Part shown: piece by piece, positions 40,550-49,139 of the stretch
Numbering within the stretch: the stretch's first letter is position 1
How the letters are laid out: each line of letters starts with the position of its first letter
Source: Allofournierella sp.
GTDB taxonomy: Bacteria > Bacillota > Clostridia > Oscillospirales > Ruminococcaceae
Length of the DNA stretch: 64,000 nucleotides
Reading direction: 5' to 3'
Assembly (NCBI GenBank): GCA_020025635.1
Contig: JAHHRU010000003.1
Coordinates: 62,001-126,000 of the forward strand
Position numbers and translations under genes: made by a program
Notes under the pieces: model-generated
What the model saw: only the letters and a program-made list of their open reading frames with translations
Database searches by the model: none
What the model was told of the DNA's origin: nothing

Positions 40550-41806
40550 ATGAACGAAAACATCATCAGCAAAGAGCAGGTAAACACCCTGCTGCTGGGG
40601 CTTGATCTGGGCCTTTTTGACCCCGAGCGCAGTATGGACGAGCTGGAAGCCCTGTGCGAAGCCAATGGCCTGTGCCCGCAGGCCCGCATTGTACAGCGCC
40701 GCGCCGCGCCCGAGGCCGGAACAGTGCTGGGCGAAGGCAAGCTGGCCGAAGCCCGGCTGTACTGCCAGAACCTGGATGTGGAGCTGGCCGTTTTTGACGG
40801 CGAGCTTTCCGGCAGCCAGATCCGCAACATTTCGGATTATCTGGGTGTGGAGGTCATCGACCGCACCATGCTCATCCTGGAGATCTTCCGCAGCCGTGCC
40901 GTTACCAGCGAGGGCAAGCTGCAAACCGAGCTTGCTCTGCTGCGCTATCGGCTGCCCCGCCTTTCCGGCATGGGTCTTTCGCTCAGCCGTCAGGGCGGCG
41001 GCGGAGGCGGCGGGGCCGGTGCCCGCCGTGGTGCCGGTGAAAGCCAGCTGGAATACGACCGCCGCCATGTGCGCCGCCGCATCGACCTTTTGGCCGAAAA
41101 GCTGGCCGAACTGGAAAAGCGCCGCGGGGAGACCCGCCGTGCACGCCAGAAGGCCGGCACCCCGGTCATCAGCCTGGTGGGATACACCAACGTGGGCAAG
41201 TCCAGCCTTTTGAACGCCCTCTGCGGCGCGGACGCCATGGAGGCCGATATGCTGTTTGCCACCCTGGACCCCACCGCCCGAAAGCTCATCCTTCCCAGCG
41301 GCCTTCCGGTCATTTTGGTGGATACGGTGGGCTTTGTGAGCCGGCTGCCCCATAAGCTGGTGGAGGCCTTCAAAAGCACCTTGGAGGAAGCCGCTTTTTC
41401 GGATGTGATCGTAAAGGTTGCCGATGCCGCCGATGACGAGCGGGAAAATCAGCTGGAAGTCACCGATCAGGTCCTTTCCGAGCTGGACTGCGGCGACATT
41501 CCTCAGCTGACCGTTTACAACAAATGTGACCAGGCCGGGGCTGTGTCCTTCCAGCCGGGTGTGCTTCTGACCAGCGCCAAAACCGGCCGGGGCCTGCCTG
41601 AGCTTCTGGCTGCGCTGGACAAGGCCCTGGAAAACCGGATGCGCCCGGTAAAAATGCTTCTGCCCTATGACAAGCTTTCCCTTGCCGAGCCCATGCGCCG
41701 CCGGGGCAGCGTTTCGGTGGAAGAATACCGCCAGGAGGGTGTCTATTTTGAGGGCATTGTGAAAAACGATGACCTGCACCTGTATCTTCCTTATATGGAA
41801 CCTTAA
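40550..41806 (+). CDS. hflX: GTPase HflX
   Basis: 418-residue ribosome-associated GTPase that splits or rescues stalled ribosomes. The N-terminal HflX domain includes GTVLGEGKLAEARL and FDGELSGSQIRNI. A glycine-rich linker (about 144-158) precedes a helical pair and the G domain: G1 GYTNVGKSSLLN (about 211), G3 DTVGF, G4 NKCD. The ATG at 40550 follows GTGAGGG. Single-gene unit. Confidence 0.95.
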   Translation: MNENIISKEQVNTLLLGLDLGLFDPERSMDELEALCEANGLCPQARIVQRRAAPEAGTVLGEGKLAEARLYCQNLDVELAVFDGELSGSQIRNISDYLGVEVIDRTMLILEIFRSRAVTSEGKLQTELALLRYRLPRLSGMGLSLSRQGGGGGGGAGARRGAGESQLEYDRRHVRRRIDLLAEKLAELEKRRGETRRARQKAGTPVISLVGYTNVGKSSLLNALCGADAMEADMLFATLDPTARKLILPSGLPVILVDTVGFVSRLPHKLVEAFKSTLEEAAFSDVIVKVADAADDERENQLEVTDQVLSELDCGDIPQLTVYNKCDQAGAVSFQPGVLLTSAKTGRGLPELLAALDKALENRMRPVKMLLPYDKLSLAEPMRRRGSVSVEEYRQEGVYFEGIVKNDDLHLYLPYMEP

Positions 41807-41817
41807 AAAAGGACAAC

Positions 41818-41849
41818 AAAAAAGCCCGCTGTATGGCGGGCTTTTTTGT
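41818..41849 (+). terminator. Terminator after hflX
   Basis: AAAAGCCCGC pairs with GCGGGCTTTT around GTAT-type loop bases, followed by TTTTTT. Confidence 0.9.
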
Positions 41850-41986
41850 ATAGAGGGGTGGGAAAGTATAAATATTTGAGAAATTGCAAAAACTTTGTGC
41901 GGGCCTTGCCGGCCCTGCATATCATAGTATACGGATTTTTCTTAATATGTCAAACTGTTTTCTTCCAAAAAACTTTATTTTTGTTC

Positions 41987-42015
41987 TTTACTTTTCATAA
42001 ATAACTTTATATAAT
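41987..42015 (+). promoter_or_regulatory. Promoter for the Lrp-type regulator gene
   Basis: TTTACT (41987-41992), 17-base spacer, TATAAT (42010-42015). The gap 41850-42131 is AT-rich, with a second TTGACT (42073-42078), and holds no other gene; Lrp-type self-binding there is plausible. Confidence 0.55.
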
Positions 42016-42131
42016 AAAAAATAGCTTTTTATTTCAAGCCTCAATTTTGTTTTATATCCCCGCTTTCCGGTTTGACTTAATAAAAGCAAGTATTTCACTT
42101 TATTTTCATATGCAGAGAGGAGGTATTTCTT

Positions 42132-42563
42132 TTGGATGAATTAGACAGAAAAATCCTGGAACTTTTGCTTACAAATGCCCGGATGCCGGTGAAAGACATT
42201 GCGAACAAGATCTCCCTTACCAGCCCTGCGGTAAGCAGCCGCATCCGCCGCATGGAAAAAGAGGGCCTGATCGGCGGCTACACCGTACAGATCCGTCTGC
42301 CGGAATCCGAAAATCAGGTGAACGCGCTCATCAGCGTTTCCATACAGCCCGACCAGCGCAGCTCCTTTTTGCAGCTGCTGGGCCGCCACCCCGAGGTGGT
42401 GCAGTGCTTCCATGTGACCGGCAGCCACAGCTACATTGCCAAGGTGCGCTGTGACAGCATGCAGTCGCTGGAACACCTGATCACCAGCTTTCAGCTTTTG
42501 GGCCCTACCAGCACACAGATCATTCTTTCCACTGTTGTGGATCGGAATGTTCCGCATTTCTGA
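42132..42563 (+). CDS. Lrp/AsnC family regulator
   Basis: 143 residues: an N-terminal winged helix (LDELDRKILELLLTNARMP, then ISLTSPAVSSRIRRMEKEGLI) and a C-terminal RAM ligand domain (ALISVSIQPDQRSSFLQLLG, VVQCFHVTGSHSYIAKVRC). Such proteins sense amino acids. The start is TTG at 42132, nine bases after GGAGG; it gives the usual (L)DELDRKIL beginning. Confidence 0.92.
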   Translation: MDELDRKILELLLTNARMPVKDIANKISLTSPAVSSRIRRMEKEGLIGGYTVQIRLPESENQVNALISVSIQPDQRSSFLQLLGRHPEVVQCFHVTGSHSYIAKVRCDSMQSLEHLITSFQLLGPTSTQIILSTVVDRNVPHF

Positions 42564-42627
42564 TGCAATAAACCGGCCTTCCGATTCGTATCTCTTATAA
42601 CAAAACATTCAAAGGAGTAGGTTTGCT

Positions 42628-43185
42628 ATGACAAAACGCATTGTATCTGTTATCCTGTCCCTCTGCCTGGGCCTTGCCCTGGCCGGCTGCGGCGGGGCCG
42701 CTTCCCAGCCCTCCGGCCCCCGTGATTATGCCGCCATCCTGAGCGGTGCCCGGGATGCCGACACCAACAGCGAGACCGTGATCTTCACCTATAAGGATGA
42801 AGCCGAAAAAGAATGGGGCGCTCAGGGCGCCTATGCCGGTGATCTGGATGCGGACAGCATGGAGGATCAGGCCGAGGCCAGCCTGATGATGCTGGGCCTG
42901 GATGAGGATGACATCACCGAGGCCGCCTTCAGCGTGAGCCTGATGAACGTGCAGTCCTACGGGGTGGCCATCGTGAAGCCTGCCGAGGGCAAAACCGAAG
43001 CCGTTAAGGAAGGTCTTTCCGGCTTCATCGAAGCCCAGAAGGCCGCCCAGCAGAACTACCTGGCCGATCAGTACGAGATCGCCAAGGCCGCAAAGCTGGA
43101 AGTAATGAAAAGCGGCGAAGTGGTGCTGGTCATGTGCAAAGGCCAGGACAACGTCCTTTCCGCCATCAAAGCAGCGCTGAAATAA
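42628..43185 (+). CDS. DUF4358-type lipoprotein
   Basis: 185 residues with a lipoprotein signal ending LALAGC (Cys20). The mature part carries acidic stretches (AYAGDLDADSMEDQAEASLM) and FSVSLMNVQSYGVAIVKPAE, which resemble DUF4358 lipoproteins common in clostridia. Its function is unknown. AAAGGAG precedes the ATG. Confidence 0.75.
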   Translation: MTKRIVSVILSLCLGLALAGCGGAASQPSGPRDYAAILSGARDADTNSETVIFTYKDEAEKEWGAQGAYAGDLDADSMEDQAEASLMMLGLDEDDITEAAFSVSLMNVQSYGVAIVKPAEGKTEAVKEGLSGFIEAQKAAQQNYLADQYEIAKAAKLEVMKSGEVVLVMCKGQDNVLSAIKAALK

Positions 43186-43193
43186 AGTTTTCC

Positions 43194-43236
43194 GGTCCGG
43201 GGCCCTTTCGTCTGGTTGCCCCGGGCCGCTTTTTTT
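43194..43236 (+). terminator. Terminator after the DUF4358 gene
   Basis: GGTCCGGGGC (43194-43203) pairs with GCCCCGGGCC (43218-43227), followed by GC and seven T. Confidence 0.85.
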
Positions 43237-43244
43237 GGTATACT
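43216..43244 (+). promoter_or_regulatory. Promoter for the GT2 gene, overlapping the terminator
   Basis: TTGCCC (43216-43221), 17-base spacer, TATACT (43239-43244). Confidence 0.55.
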
Positions 43245-43308
43245 GGTACACAGGCGGCATTTGATTTTTCATCTGTCTGCACATTTCATACAGAAAGGCG
43301 GCGTGCCC

Positions 43309-44298
43309 ATGAAAGCCACCGTTGTTATCCCCAATCTGAACGGTGCCGGCTGGCTGAGAGATTCCATCGAATCGGTCTACGCCCAGACCATCCAGGATTT
43401 TGAGCTGATCGTGATTGACAACGCCTCCACCGACGAGAGCCTGGAAATCGCCCGCAGCTACGTTGGCAGAGAAAACTATACGCTGATCGAAAACGACCGG
43501 AACACCGGTTTTTCTTATGCGGTCAATCAGGGCATCCGGCTTGCGAAGGGCGAATATGTGGCCCTTTTCAACAACGATGCCTTTGCCGAGCCCGATTGGC
43601 TGGAAAACCTCATTGCGGCGGCAGAAAAGGACCCCCGCATCTTTGCGGTGAGCAGCCTAATGATCCGCCATTATGAGCGGGATCTGGCCGATGACGCCGG
43701 CGATTATGTGACCATTCTGGGCTTTGCCTGCAAGCGGGGGGACGGCATGAAGGCAAACCGCTACCAAAAGCCCGGCAGGGTATTTTCTGCCTGCGGCGGC
43801 GCTGCCCTTTACCGCAAAAGCATTCTGGATGAAATCGGTCTGTTTGACGAAAACTTCTTTGCCTATTATGAAGATGTGGACATCAGCTGGCGGGCAAATT
43901 CCCTTGGCTACAAAAATGTTTACTGCCCCGCTGCCCGCTGCTATCACATCTGCGGCGCCACCACCGGCGCTGTGCGCTACAACCCCTTCAAAAGCATCCA
44001 GAGCGGCCGCAACAGCATTCTGCTGCCCTACAAAAACATGCCCATCCTCATGTTCATCCTGAACCTGCCCTTCCTGGTGCTGGGTTATCTGATGAAGGCA
44101 GTGATGTTCCGCCTGCGCGGCTTCGGCCCCGCCTACGGCCAGGGCTTCAGGGAAGCGCTGAAGGTAATGGGCAGGCTGGAAAAGCCCAAATTCCGTTTCA
44201 GGAACCTTCCCAACTACATCCTCATTGAGCTTTGGCTTTTTGTGGATACCTTCCGCTATTTTATTTATCGGCTCCAGCGCGCTTTGAAGATCACCTGA
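43309..44298 (+). CDS. Family 2 glycosyltransferase, rhamnosyltransferase-like
   Basis: 329 residues. KATVVIPNLNGAGWLRDSIE and IVIDNASTDES form the nucleotide-sugar fold, LFNNDAFAEPDWLENLI holds the DxD-like site, and FFAYYEDVDISWRANSLGYK is the base/acceptor motif of WbbL-type enzymes. C-terminal hydrophobic helices at about 242-262 may anchor it. The ATG at 43309 follows AAAGGCGG. The acceptor is likely a surface polysaccharide. Confidence 0.88.
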   Translation: MKATVVIPNLNGAGWLRDSIESVYAQTIQDFELIVIDNASTDESLEIARSYVGRENYTLIENDRNTGFSYAVNQGIRLAKGEYVALFNNDAFAEPDWLENLIAAAEKDPRIFAVSSLMIRHYERDLADDAGDYVTILGFACKRGDGMKANRYQKPGRVFSACGGAALYRKSILDEIGLFDENFFAYYEDVDISWRANSLGYKNVYCPAARCYHICGATTGAVRYNPFKSIQSGRNSILLPYKNMPILMFILNLPFLVLGYLMKAVMFRLRGFGPAYGQGFREALKVMGRLEKPKFRFRNLPNYILIELWLFVDTFRYFIYRLQRALKIT

Positions 44299-44342
44299 TC
44301 TTCCCCCGGATGCCCCATTTCAAAAGGAGGCAGGCCTTCAAC

Positions 44343-44933
44343 ATGGCTTCTCGCAGGCAGGAACAAAAGGAACACAAAAAGCAGGGGCTTCTGCAAGCCG
44401 CCAGCGATCTTTTTTTCGAAAAAGGGGTAAGCAAAACCTCCATCGACAACATCGTGGAGCGGGCCCAGGTGGCAAAGGGCACCTTTTACCTTTATTTTCG
44501 TGACAAGGCCGAGCTTCAGCAGGCGCTGATCTTAAAGATCACCACCCAGGTTTTAAACGAAGCCTACAATGCGGCTGCGCCCTCGGCGACTGGCGATTTT
44601 ACCGAAGATCTGATTTCTTTCATCGACTATATCATTGAGCATTTCAAGCGGGACAAGCACTCGTTAAAGCTGATCGAACGCAATTTTTCCTGGCCGATGG
44701 TGGCAAAAGAGCTTTATGAAGGCCGGGACCCCTTGTGGCAAAAGCTGCTCACTGTTTTGAAAAACAGCCCGCCGGCCGCCGGCCGCAGCGACGATGAATT
44801 GTTCAAGCGGGTATTCGTGATCCTGGAAATGTGCGGCTCTGTGTGCTACTCTTCCATCATTGAGGAAAAGCCGGACACCATCGACAATATGAAGCCGGTG
44901 CTTTATGACATCATCCGCAAAAGCCTTGGCTGA
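44343..44933 (+). CDS. TetR/AcrR family regulator
   Basis: 196 residues. The N-terminal helix-turn-helix (KQGLLQAASDLFFEKGVSKT, IVERAQVAKGTFYLYFRDKA) is classic TetR; the ligand domain is diverged. The ATG at 44343 follows GGAGG 12 bases upstream, 44 bases after the GT2 gene, so they share a transcript. The target is unknown. Confidence 0.9.
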   Translation: MASRRQEQKEHKKQGLLQAASDLFFEKGVSKTSIDNIVERAQVAKGTFYLYFRDKAELQQALILKITTQVLNEAYNAAAPSATGDFTEDLISFIDYIIEHFKRDKHSLKLIERNFSWPMVAKELYEGRDPLWQKLLTVLKNSPPAAGRSDDELFKRVFVILEMCGSVCYSSIIEEKPDTIDNMKPVLYDIIRKSLG

Positions 44934-44944
44934 CAAAAAACAAA

Positions 44945-44996
44945 AACCGCTCTGCATCTGCCTTCAAACGGCAAATTGCAGAGCGGTTCCTTTTTT
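44945..44996. terminator. Bidirectional terminator between TetR and exonuclease genes
   Basis: AACCGCTCTGCA pairs with TGCAGAGCGGTT, with A-rich and T-rich flanks on both sides. Confidence 0.85.
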
Positions 44997-44998
44997 AT

Positions 44999-45995
44999 TC
45001 AGCGTCCGGCATTTTTTACCCGGAGCATCGCTTCCGCGGCTTCTCTTTCCCGCTTGCGGCGGGTACGTTCCAGTGCGGCCTTCTTTTCTTTTTTCCACTT
45101 GGCCGAAAGCTCCACATTGGCGGTTTCCACAGCCCGGGCGAAGGTGTAGTGCAGGCCGTCCGACCGGCTTCGGCGCAGCCAGATGAGCTGCTGGCCGTGC
45201 TGGGGGCAGACCCCCATGCTGTACATGCAGTTGTTGCCCCGGCGCAGCCACACATTATCGGCATCCAGCTCCAGCGGCTTTTTGCATTCCAGGCACACAG
45301 CGCCCCGCAGCTCCGGGTCGGTCAGCCAGCTTTCGCCGTCCACGTATCCGGCCCAGCTTTTGAAATCCTGCCGTACCCGGTCCTTTGGGCAGAGCAGCTC
45401 ATGCAGCATCCCGGCTTCATCCGGATAATCGGCAAGGCCCTTCGCAATGTCGATGAACTGGCAGACCTTGGCGGTGTAGACCGCATCGGCCAGCGCATCG
45501 TGGAAGGCCTCGTCCTTGGGGATGCCCAGACGCTCCACCACATTTTCCAGCATCATGCTCTCCCCTTCGCCCCGGGGCTTCTGGGAGGTGTAGACCCGCT
45601 GCATATCATACCAGCAGCGGGGCCAGCTTTCATCCAGGCCGTTCAGCACCAGGTTCTGCTTGAGCACCGGCACATCGTCCAGGCCCCATTCACCCAAAGC
45701 GGCATCCGGGCCGCACCAGTCCCGGAACTTTTCCAGGCCCTCGGCAATGGGCAGGCCCCGGTTGATCTCCTCCTGGGTCAGGCCGGTCACCTTGGCCACA
45801 TGATGATGCAGCTTGCGGAAAATGCGGGGCTTCAGGGTCACCCGAAAGGTGTCCCTGATCTCCTGCCCCTCCATTTTTACCGCACCGATCTGAATGATCT
45901 CGCCCCGAAGGGTCTGTTCGGTGTCTTTATAGCGGAAGGTCTTGGGCTGGTAGCCCATGTTCCATTCCATATCAAAAATAATCAGCTGTGCCATT
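44999..45995 (-). CDS. DnaQ-type 3'-5' exonuclease domain protein
   Basis: 331 residues. IIFDMEWN carries the DEDD motif I (Asp-x-Glu), GEWGLDDVPVLKQNL motif II and HDALADAVYTAKV motif III, so this is an RNase T/DnaQ-like exonuclease. The C-terminal part has a possible zinc pair (CLECKKPLELD and CMYSMGVCPQHG) and a basic helix (KKEKKAALERTRRKRE) that may bind nucleic acid. The ATG at 45995 follows GGGGGAA; a start at 46027 adds only 11 residues and lacks a ribosome site. It lies directly after the YitT gene on the same strand. Confidence 0.82.
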
Positions 45996-46027
45996 TGTTC
46001 CCCCTGTTTGTACCGCTGTTTATTCAC

Positions 46028-46906
46028 TTACATTGCGCGGAACCCTTTGCCCACGATCTCGGAAGAGTTCACGATGGTGAGGAATGTGCCCGGGTCCACC
46101 CGGCGGATGTAGTTGCGCAGTGCCACTGCCTGGCGGCGGGTGAGCACGGTGGTGAGCACGATCTCCTGCCGGCCGGTATAGGCCCCCTCGGCCCGGTGAA
46201 CGGTGGCGCTTCGGTGCAGCTCTTCCATGATGAACTTTTTGATCTCATCCGGATGATTGGAAATCACCGTGACCACTTTGCGCATATTGATGCTTTCGAT
46301 CACGCTGTCCACAAGGAATGCTTTCATCACAAGTCCCAAAACGCAGTACATGCCGGTTTTGACGCCGAACAGTCCGCCGGCCACCAGCGCAATGAGGAAA
46401 TCGCTCACCATCAGCGCCTTGCCGATCTCAATGCTTATGTATTTGCTCAGGATCATGGCCAAAATATCGGTGCCGCCGGTGGAGGCCCCCACATTGAATG
46501 CCATGGCGCTGCCGATGGCCGGCAGGATGACCGCAAACAGCAGCTCCAGAAGCGTGTCATCGGTAAAGGCCTGCTTCATGGGCCAGATGAACTCCCACAA
46601 AGAAATATAGGCTGAAATGGCAAAGGAGGAATACATGGTCACCCCCATGGCCTTCCACCCAAGAAACACAAGGCCCAGCACCACCAGAATTCCGTTTACA
46701 ATGAACATGGCACCGCCCACATTCAGCTTTGGGAAAAACGAGGACAAAATGATGGAAATGCCGCTGGTTCCGCCCATTGCAAAGTTATTCGGCGTTTTGA
46801 AAAAATGCACACCCGCCGCGGTGATCATAAGCCCCAAATTCAGCATCAGCGCACAGGTGAGCCACTCTTTGCGGCGGCTTGGGTCAACTTTTTTTGTTTC
46901 AGACAT
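46028..46906 (-). CDS. YitT family membrane protein, second copy
   Basis: 292 residues: helices in the first 210 residues (GGTSGISIILSSFFP, FNVGASTGGTDILAMIL) and a DUF2179 domain at the end (HPDEIKKFIMEELHRSATV, TIVNSSEIVGKGFRAM). It is a diverged paralogue of the YitT protein at 11610. GGGGAG precedes the ATG. The promoter at 47044-47072 and a terminator/antiterminator pair in its leader suggest attenuation. Confidence 0.88.
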   Translation of the reverse strand: MSETKKVDPSRRKEWLTCALMLNLGLMITAAGVHFFKTPNNFAMGGTSGISIILSSFFPKLNVGGAMFIVNGILVVLGLVFLGWKAMGVTMYSSFAISAYISLWEFIWPMKQAFTDDTLLELLFAVILPAIGSAMAFNVGASTGGTDILAMILSKYISIEIGKALMVSDFLIALVAGGLFGVKTGMYCVLGLVMKAFLVDSVIESINMRKVVTVISNHPDEIKKFIMEELHRSATVHRAEGAYTGRQEIVLTTVLTRRQAVALRNYIRRVDPGTFLTIVNSSEIVGKGFRAM

Positions 46907-46935
46907 TTGCAGGACACGCTCCCCTTTGTTTGCTC

Positions 46936-46974
46936 CCGAAGCACAAAAAGCCCTTTTGCTTCGGTCAAAAGGGC
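46936..46974 (-). promoter_or_regulatory. Terminator/antiterminator pair in the YitT leader
   Basis: On the minus strand a terminator forms from GCCCTTTTG (46966-46974) and CAAAAGGGC (46950-46958), followed by TTTTTG. Its loop contains CCGAAGCA (46957-46964), which can instead pair with TGCTTCGG (46936-46943), breaking the terminator. A short reading frame (20 codons, MAKPERWAVLCGYHCAGRPF, from about 47022) stops at 46965-46967 inside the terminator stem. Confidence 0.6.
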
Positions 46975-47043
46975 CGCCCTGCGCAGTGATATCCGCACAA
47001 AACAGCCCATCTTTCTGGTTTCGCCATCTTTAAAGCATCTATT

Positions 47044-47072
47044 AAGGTAACATAATCGGCGGGTCCTGTCAA
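47044..47072 (-). promoter_or_regulatory. Promoter for the YitT-exonuclease operon
   Basis: On the minus strand: TTGACA (47067-47072), 17-base spacer, TACCTT (47044-47049). It gives a leader of about 130 bases. Confidence 0.65.
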
Positions 47073-47141
47073 TAATCGGTTGTTTTTTAAAGACAAATCG
47101 AAAAAAGCCCGGTTTGTGCACTCCGGCAGCTCTATTTGCGG

Positions 47142-47170
47142 TTGCAAAGCGCTGCAAAATCCTGTAAAAT
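47142..47170 (+). promoter_or_regulatory. Promoter for glnS
   Basis: TTGCAA (47142-47147), 17-base spacer, TAAAAT (47165-47170). Confidence 0.65.
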
Positions 47171-47229
47171 ATTAGAATAGGCTTATAAGCGGCCTTTTGG
47201 CCATTTTCGGAATAGAGGAGCGAACAAGT

Positions 47230-48894
47230 ATGGAAAAGCCAAGCAACTTTTTGACAGAGATCATCGATGCCGACCTCGCTGAAGGCCGTGTGAAAGAAAT
47301 CCACACCCGGTTCCCGCCGGAGCCCAACGGCTACCTGCACATCGGCAGTGCAAAGGCGATCTGGATCAACTGGAGCATTGCCAACGCCTACGGCGGCAAG
47401 TTCAACCTGCGTTTTGACGATACCAACCCGGTGCGTGAGGACGACGAATACGTTCAGAGCATTGAAGAGGATCTGCGCTGGCTGGGTGCCATTCCCAACG
47501 GCGGCATTTACTACGGCAGCGATTACTTTGAGCAGTGCTATCAGTATGCCGAGCAGCTCATCAAAGAGGGCAAGGCCTATGTTTGCGATCTGAGCCGTGA
47601 AGAGATGCAGGCTTACCGCGGCACCCTGACCGAGCCCGGCAAGCCCAGCCCCTGGCGTGAGCGCACCCCCGAGGAAAACCTGGACCTGTTCCGCCGGATG
47701 CGTGCCGGCGAATTTGCCGATGGCAGCCGCACCCTGCGTGCCAAGATCGACATGGCCAGCCCCAACATGAACCTGCGTGACCCTGCCATCTACCGCATCG
47801 TTCGCGCACACCATCACCGCCAGGGCGATGCCTGGTGCATCTACCCCCTGTATGACTTTGCACATCCCATCCAGGACTCCATTGAGGGCATCACCCACAG
47901 CATGTGCAGCCTGGAATTCGAGAACCACCGCCCCCTGTATGAGTGGGTCATCGAAAATCTGCATCTGGGTCCCTTCCCCATCCAGCGCGAGTTCGCCCGC
48001 CTGAATGTTTCCAACACCGTTATGAGCAAGCGCTATCTGCGTGAGCTGGTGGAAAAGCAGATCGTGGACGGCTGGGACGATCCCCGGATGCCCACCCTGT
48101 GCGGCCTGCGCCGCCGTGGTTACAGCCCCACCAGCATTTTTGAATTCGTGAAAAAGGCCGGCGTTTCCAAGGTTTACAGCCTGGTGGACTTCCGCCTGCT
48201 GGAGCACTGCATCCGCACCGAGCTGGAAACCACCGCTCAGCGCCGCATGGCTGTTACCGACCCCATCAAGCTCACCATCACCAACTACCCCGAGGGCAAG
48301 GTGGAATATTTCGATATCCCCAACAACCCCAACAAGGCCGCAAACGATGACTCCACCCGTCCGGTTGCATTCTCCGGCGAGCTGTTCATTGAGCGCAGCG
48401 ACTTTGCCGAGGTACCGCCGCCCAAGTTCCAGCGCCTGAAGCCGGACGGCGAGGTCCGCCTGATGGGTGCTTACATCGTGAAGTGCAACGAGATCGTGAA
48501 GGATGACCAGGGCAACGTGACCGAGCTCAAGTGCACTGCCGACCTGGAAACCGGCAACGGCATGCCCGCCGACGGCCGCAAGGTGCGCGGCACCATCCAC
48601 TGGGTCAGCGCCGCCCACTGCATCGACAGTGAGGTCCGCCTGTATGACAAGCTCTTCACCGAAGAGAACATGGGCGAAATTCCCGAAGGCTCTGACTATA
48701 AGGACTTCCTGAACCCGGAAAGCGTTTCGGTCCTGCCCCACGCAAAGCTGGAGGCAAGCCTTGAAAACGCAAAGCCGGGCGAAAAGTTCCAGTTTGTCCG
48801 CATGGGCTACTTCACCCCGGACTCCAAGAACGAAGGCGTATTCAACCGCATCGTCACCTTGAAGGACAGCTTCTCCAAGACCCTTCAGAAATAA
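47230..48894 (+). CDS. glnS: Glutaminyl-tRNA synthetase
   Basis: 554-residue class I synthetase charging tRNA-Gln. PPEPNGYLHIGSAKAIWINW holds the HIGH motif (about 31-44), FDDTNPVREDDEYVQSIEED follows, and VMSKR (about 263) is the KMSKS motif. The C-terminal anticodon-binding barrels are present (WVSAAHCIDSEVRLYDKLF). The length fits GlnRS. The ATG at 47230 follows GAGGAG. Many Firmicutes lack GlnRS and use GatCAB, so its presence marks a lineage-specific acquisition. Confidence 0.96.
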   Translation: MEKPSNFLTEIIDADLAEGRVKEIHTRFPPEPNGYLHIGSAKAIWINWSIANAYGGKFNLRFDDTNPVREDDEYVQSIEEDLRWLGAIPNGGIYYGSDYFEQCYQYAEQLIKEGKAYVCDLSREEMQAYRGTLTEPGKPSPWRERTPEENLDLFRRMRAGEFADGSRTLRAKIDMASPNMNLRDPAIYRIVRAHHHRQGDAWCIYPLYDFAHPIQDSIEGITHSMCSLEFENHRPLYEWVIENLHLGPFPIQREFARLNVSNTVMSKRYLRELVEKQIVDGWDDPRMPTLCGLRRRGYSPTSIFEFVKKAGVSKVYSLVDFRLLEHCIRTELETTAQRRMAVTDPIKLTITNYPEGKVEYFDIPNNPNKAANDDSTRPVAFSGELFIERSDFAEVPPPKFQRLKPDGEVRLMGAYIVKCNEIVKDDQGNVTELKCTADLETGNGMPADGRKVRGTIHWVSAAHCIDSEVRLYDKLFTEENMGEIPEGSDYKDFLNPESVSVLPHAKLEASLENAKPGEKFQFVRMGYFTPDSKNEGVFNRIVTLKDSFSKTLQK

Positions 48895-48908
48895 TTTTCA
48901 AAAGCCAA

Positions 48909-48956
48909 ATCGGCGGTGTTTTCCACCTTCAAATGGAAAACACCGCCGATTTTTTA
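48909..48956 (+). terminator. Terminator after glnS
   Basis: An 18-base stem (AATCGGCGGTGTTTTCCA and its complement) with an eight-base loop and TTTTTT. Confidence 0.95.
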
Positions 48957-49095
48957 TGACCATTTGCAGCGCATTGAAAGGCCCGGCTTTTTAAACGCTG
49001 GGGCAGCAAATGCACGCAAGCTGCCTTTCCCCCGCTGCAAAAGCAGCCAAATCCTCTGATTTTCTGTACTATTCTGTCGGTTTTATACTAAAAGG

Positions 49096-49129
49096 AAATC
49101 GGCAGGCGATCTGCCTGCCGATTTTTTTT
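49096..49129. terminator. Hairpin at the end of the MATE gene
   Basis: AATCGGCAGGC (49097-49107) pairs with GCCTGCCGATT (49113-49123). A long T run follows on the plus strand; on the minus strand a weaker TTTCCTTTT follows. It probably ends the leftward MATE gene. 48957-49095 shows nothing else clear. Confidence 0.6.
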
Positions 49130-49139
49130 GAGTTTCAGC

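Noticed and set aside
46965..47147. A 60-codon minus-strand frame as an independent gene
   Set aside because: Its first 40 codons lie upstream of or across the promoter. Only the last 20 codons could be a leader peptide, reported with the attenuator.
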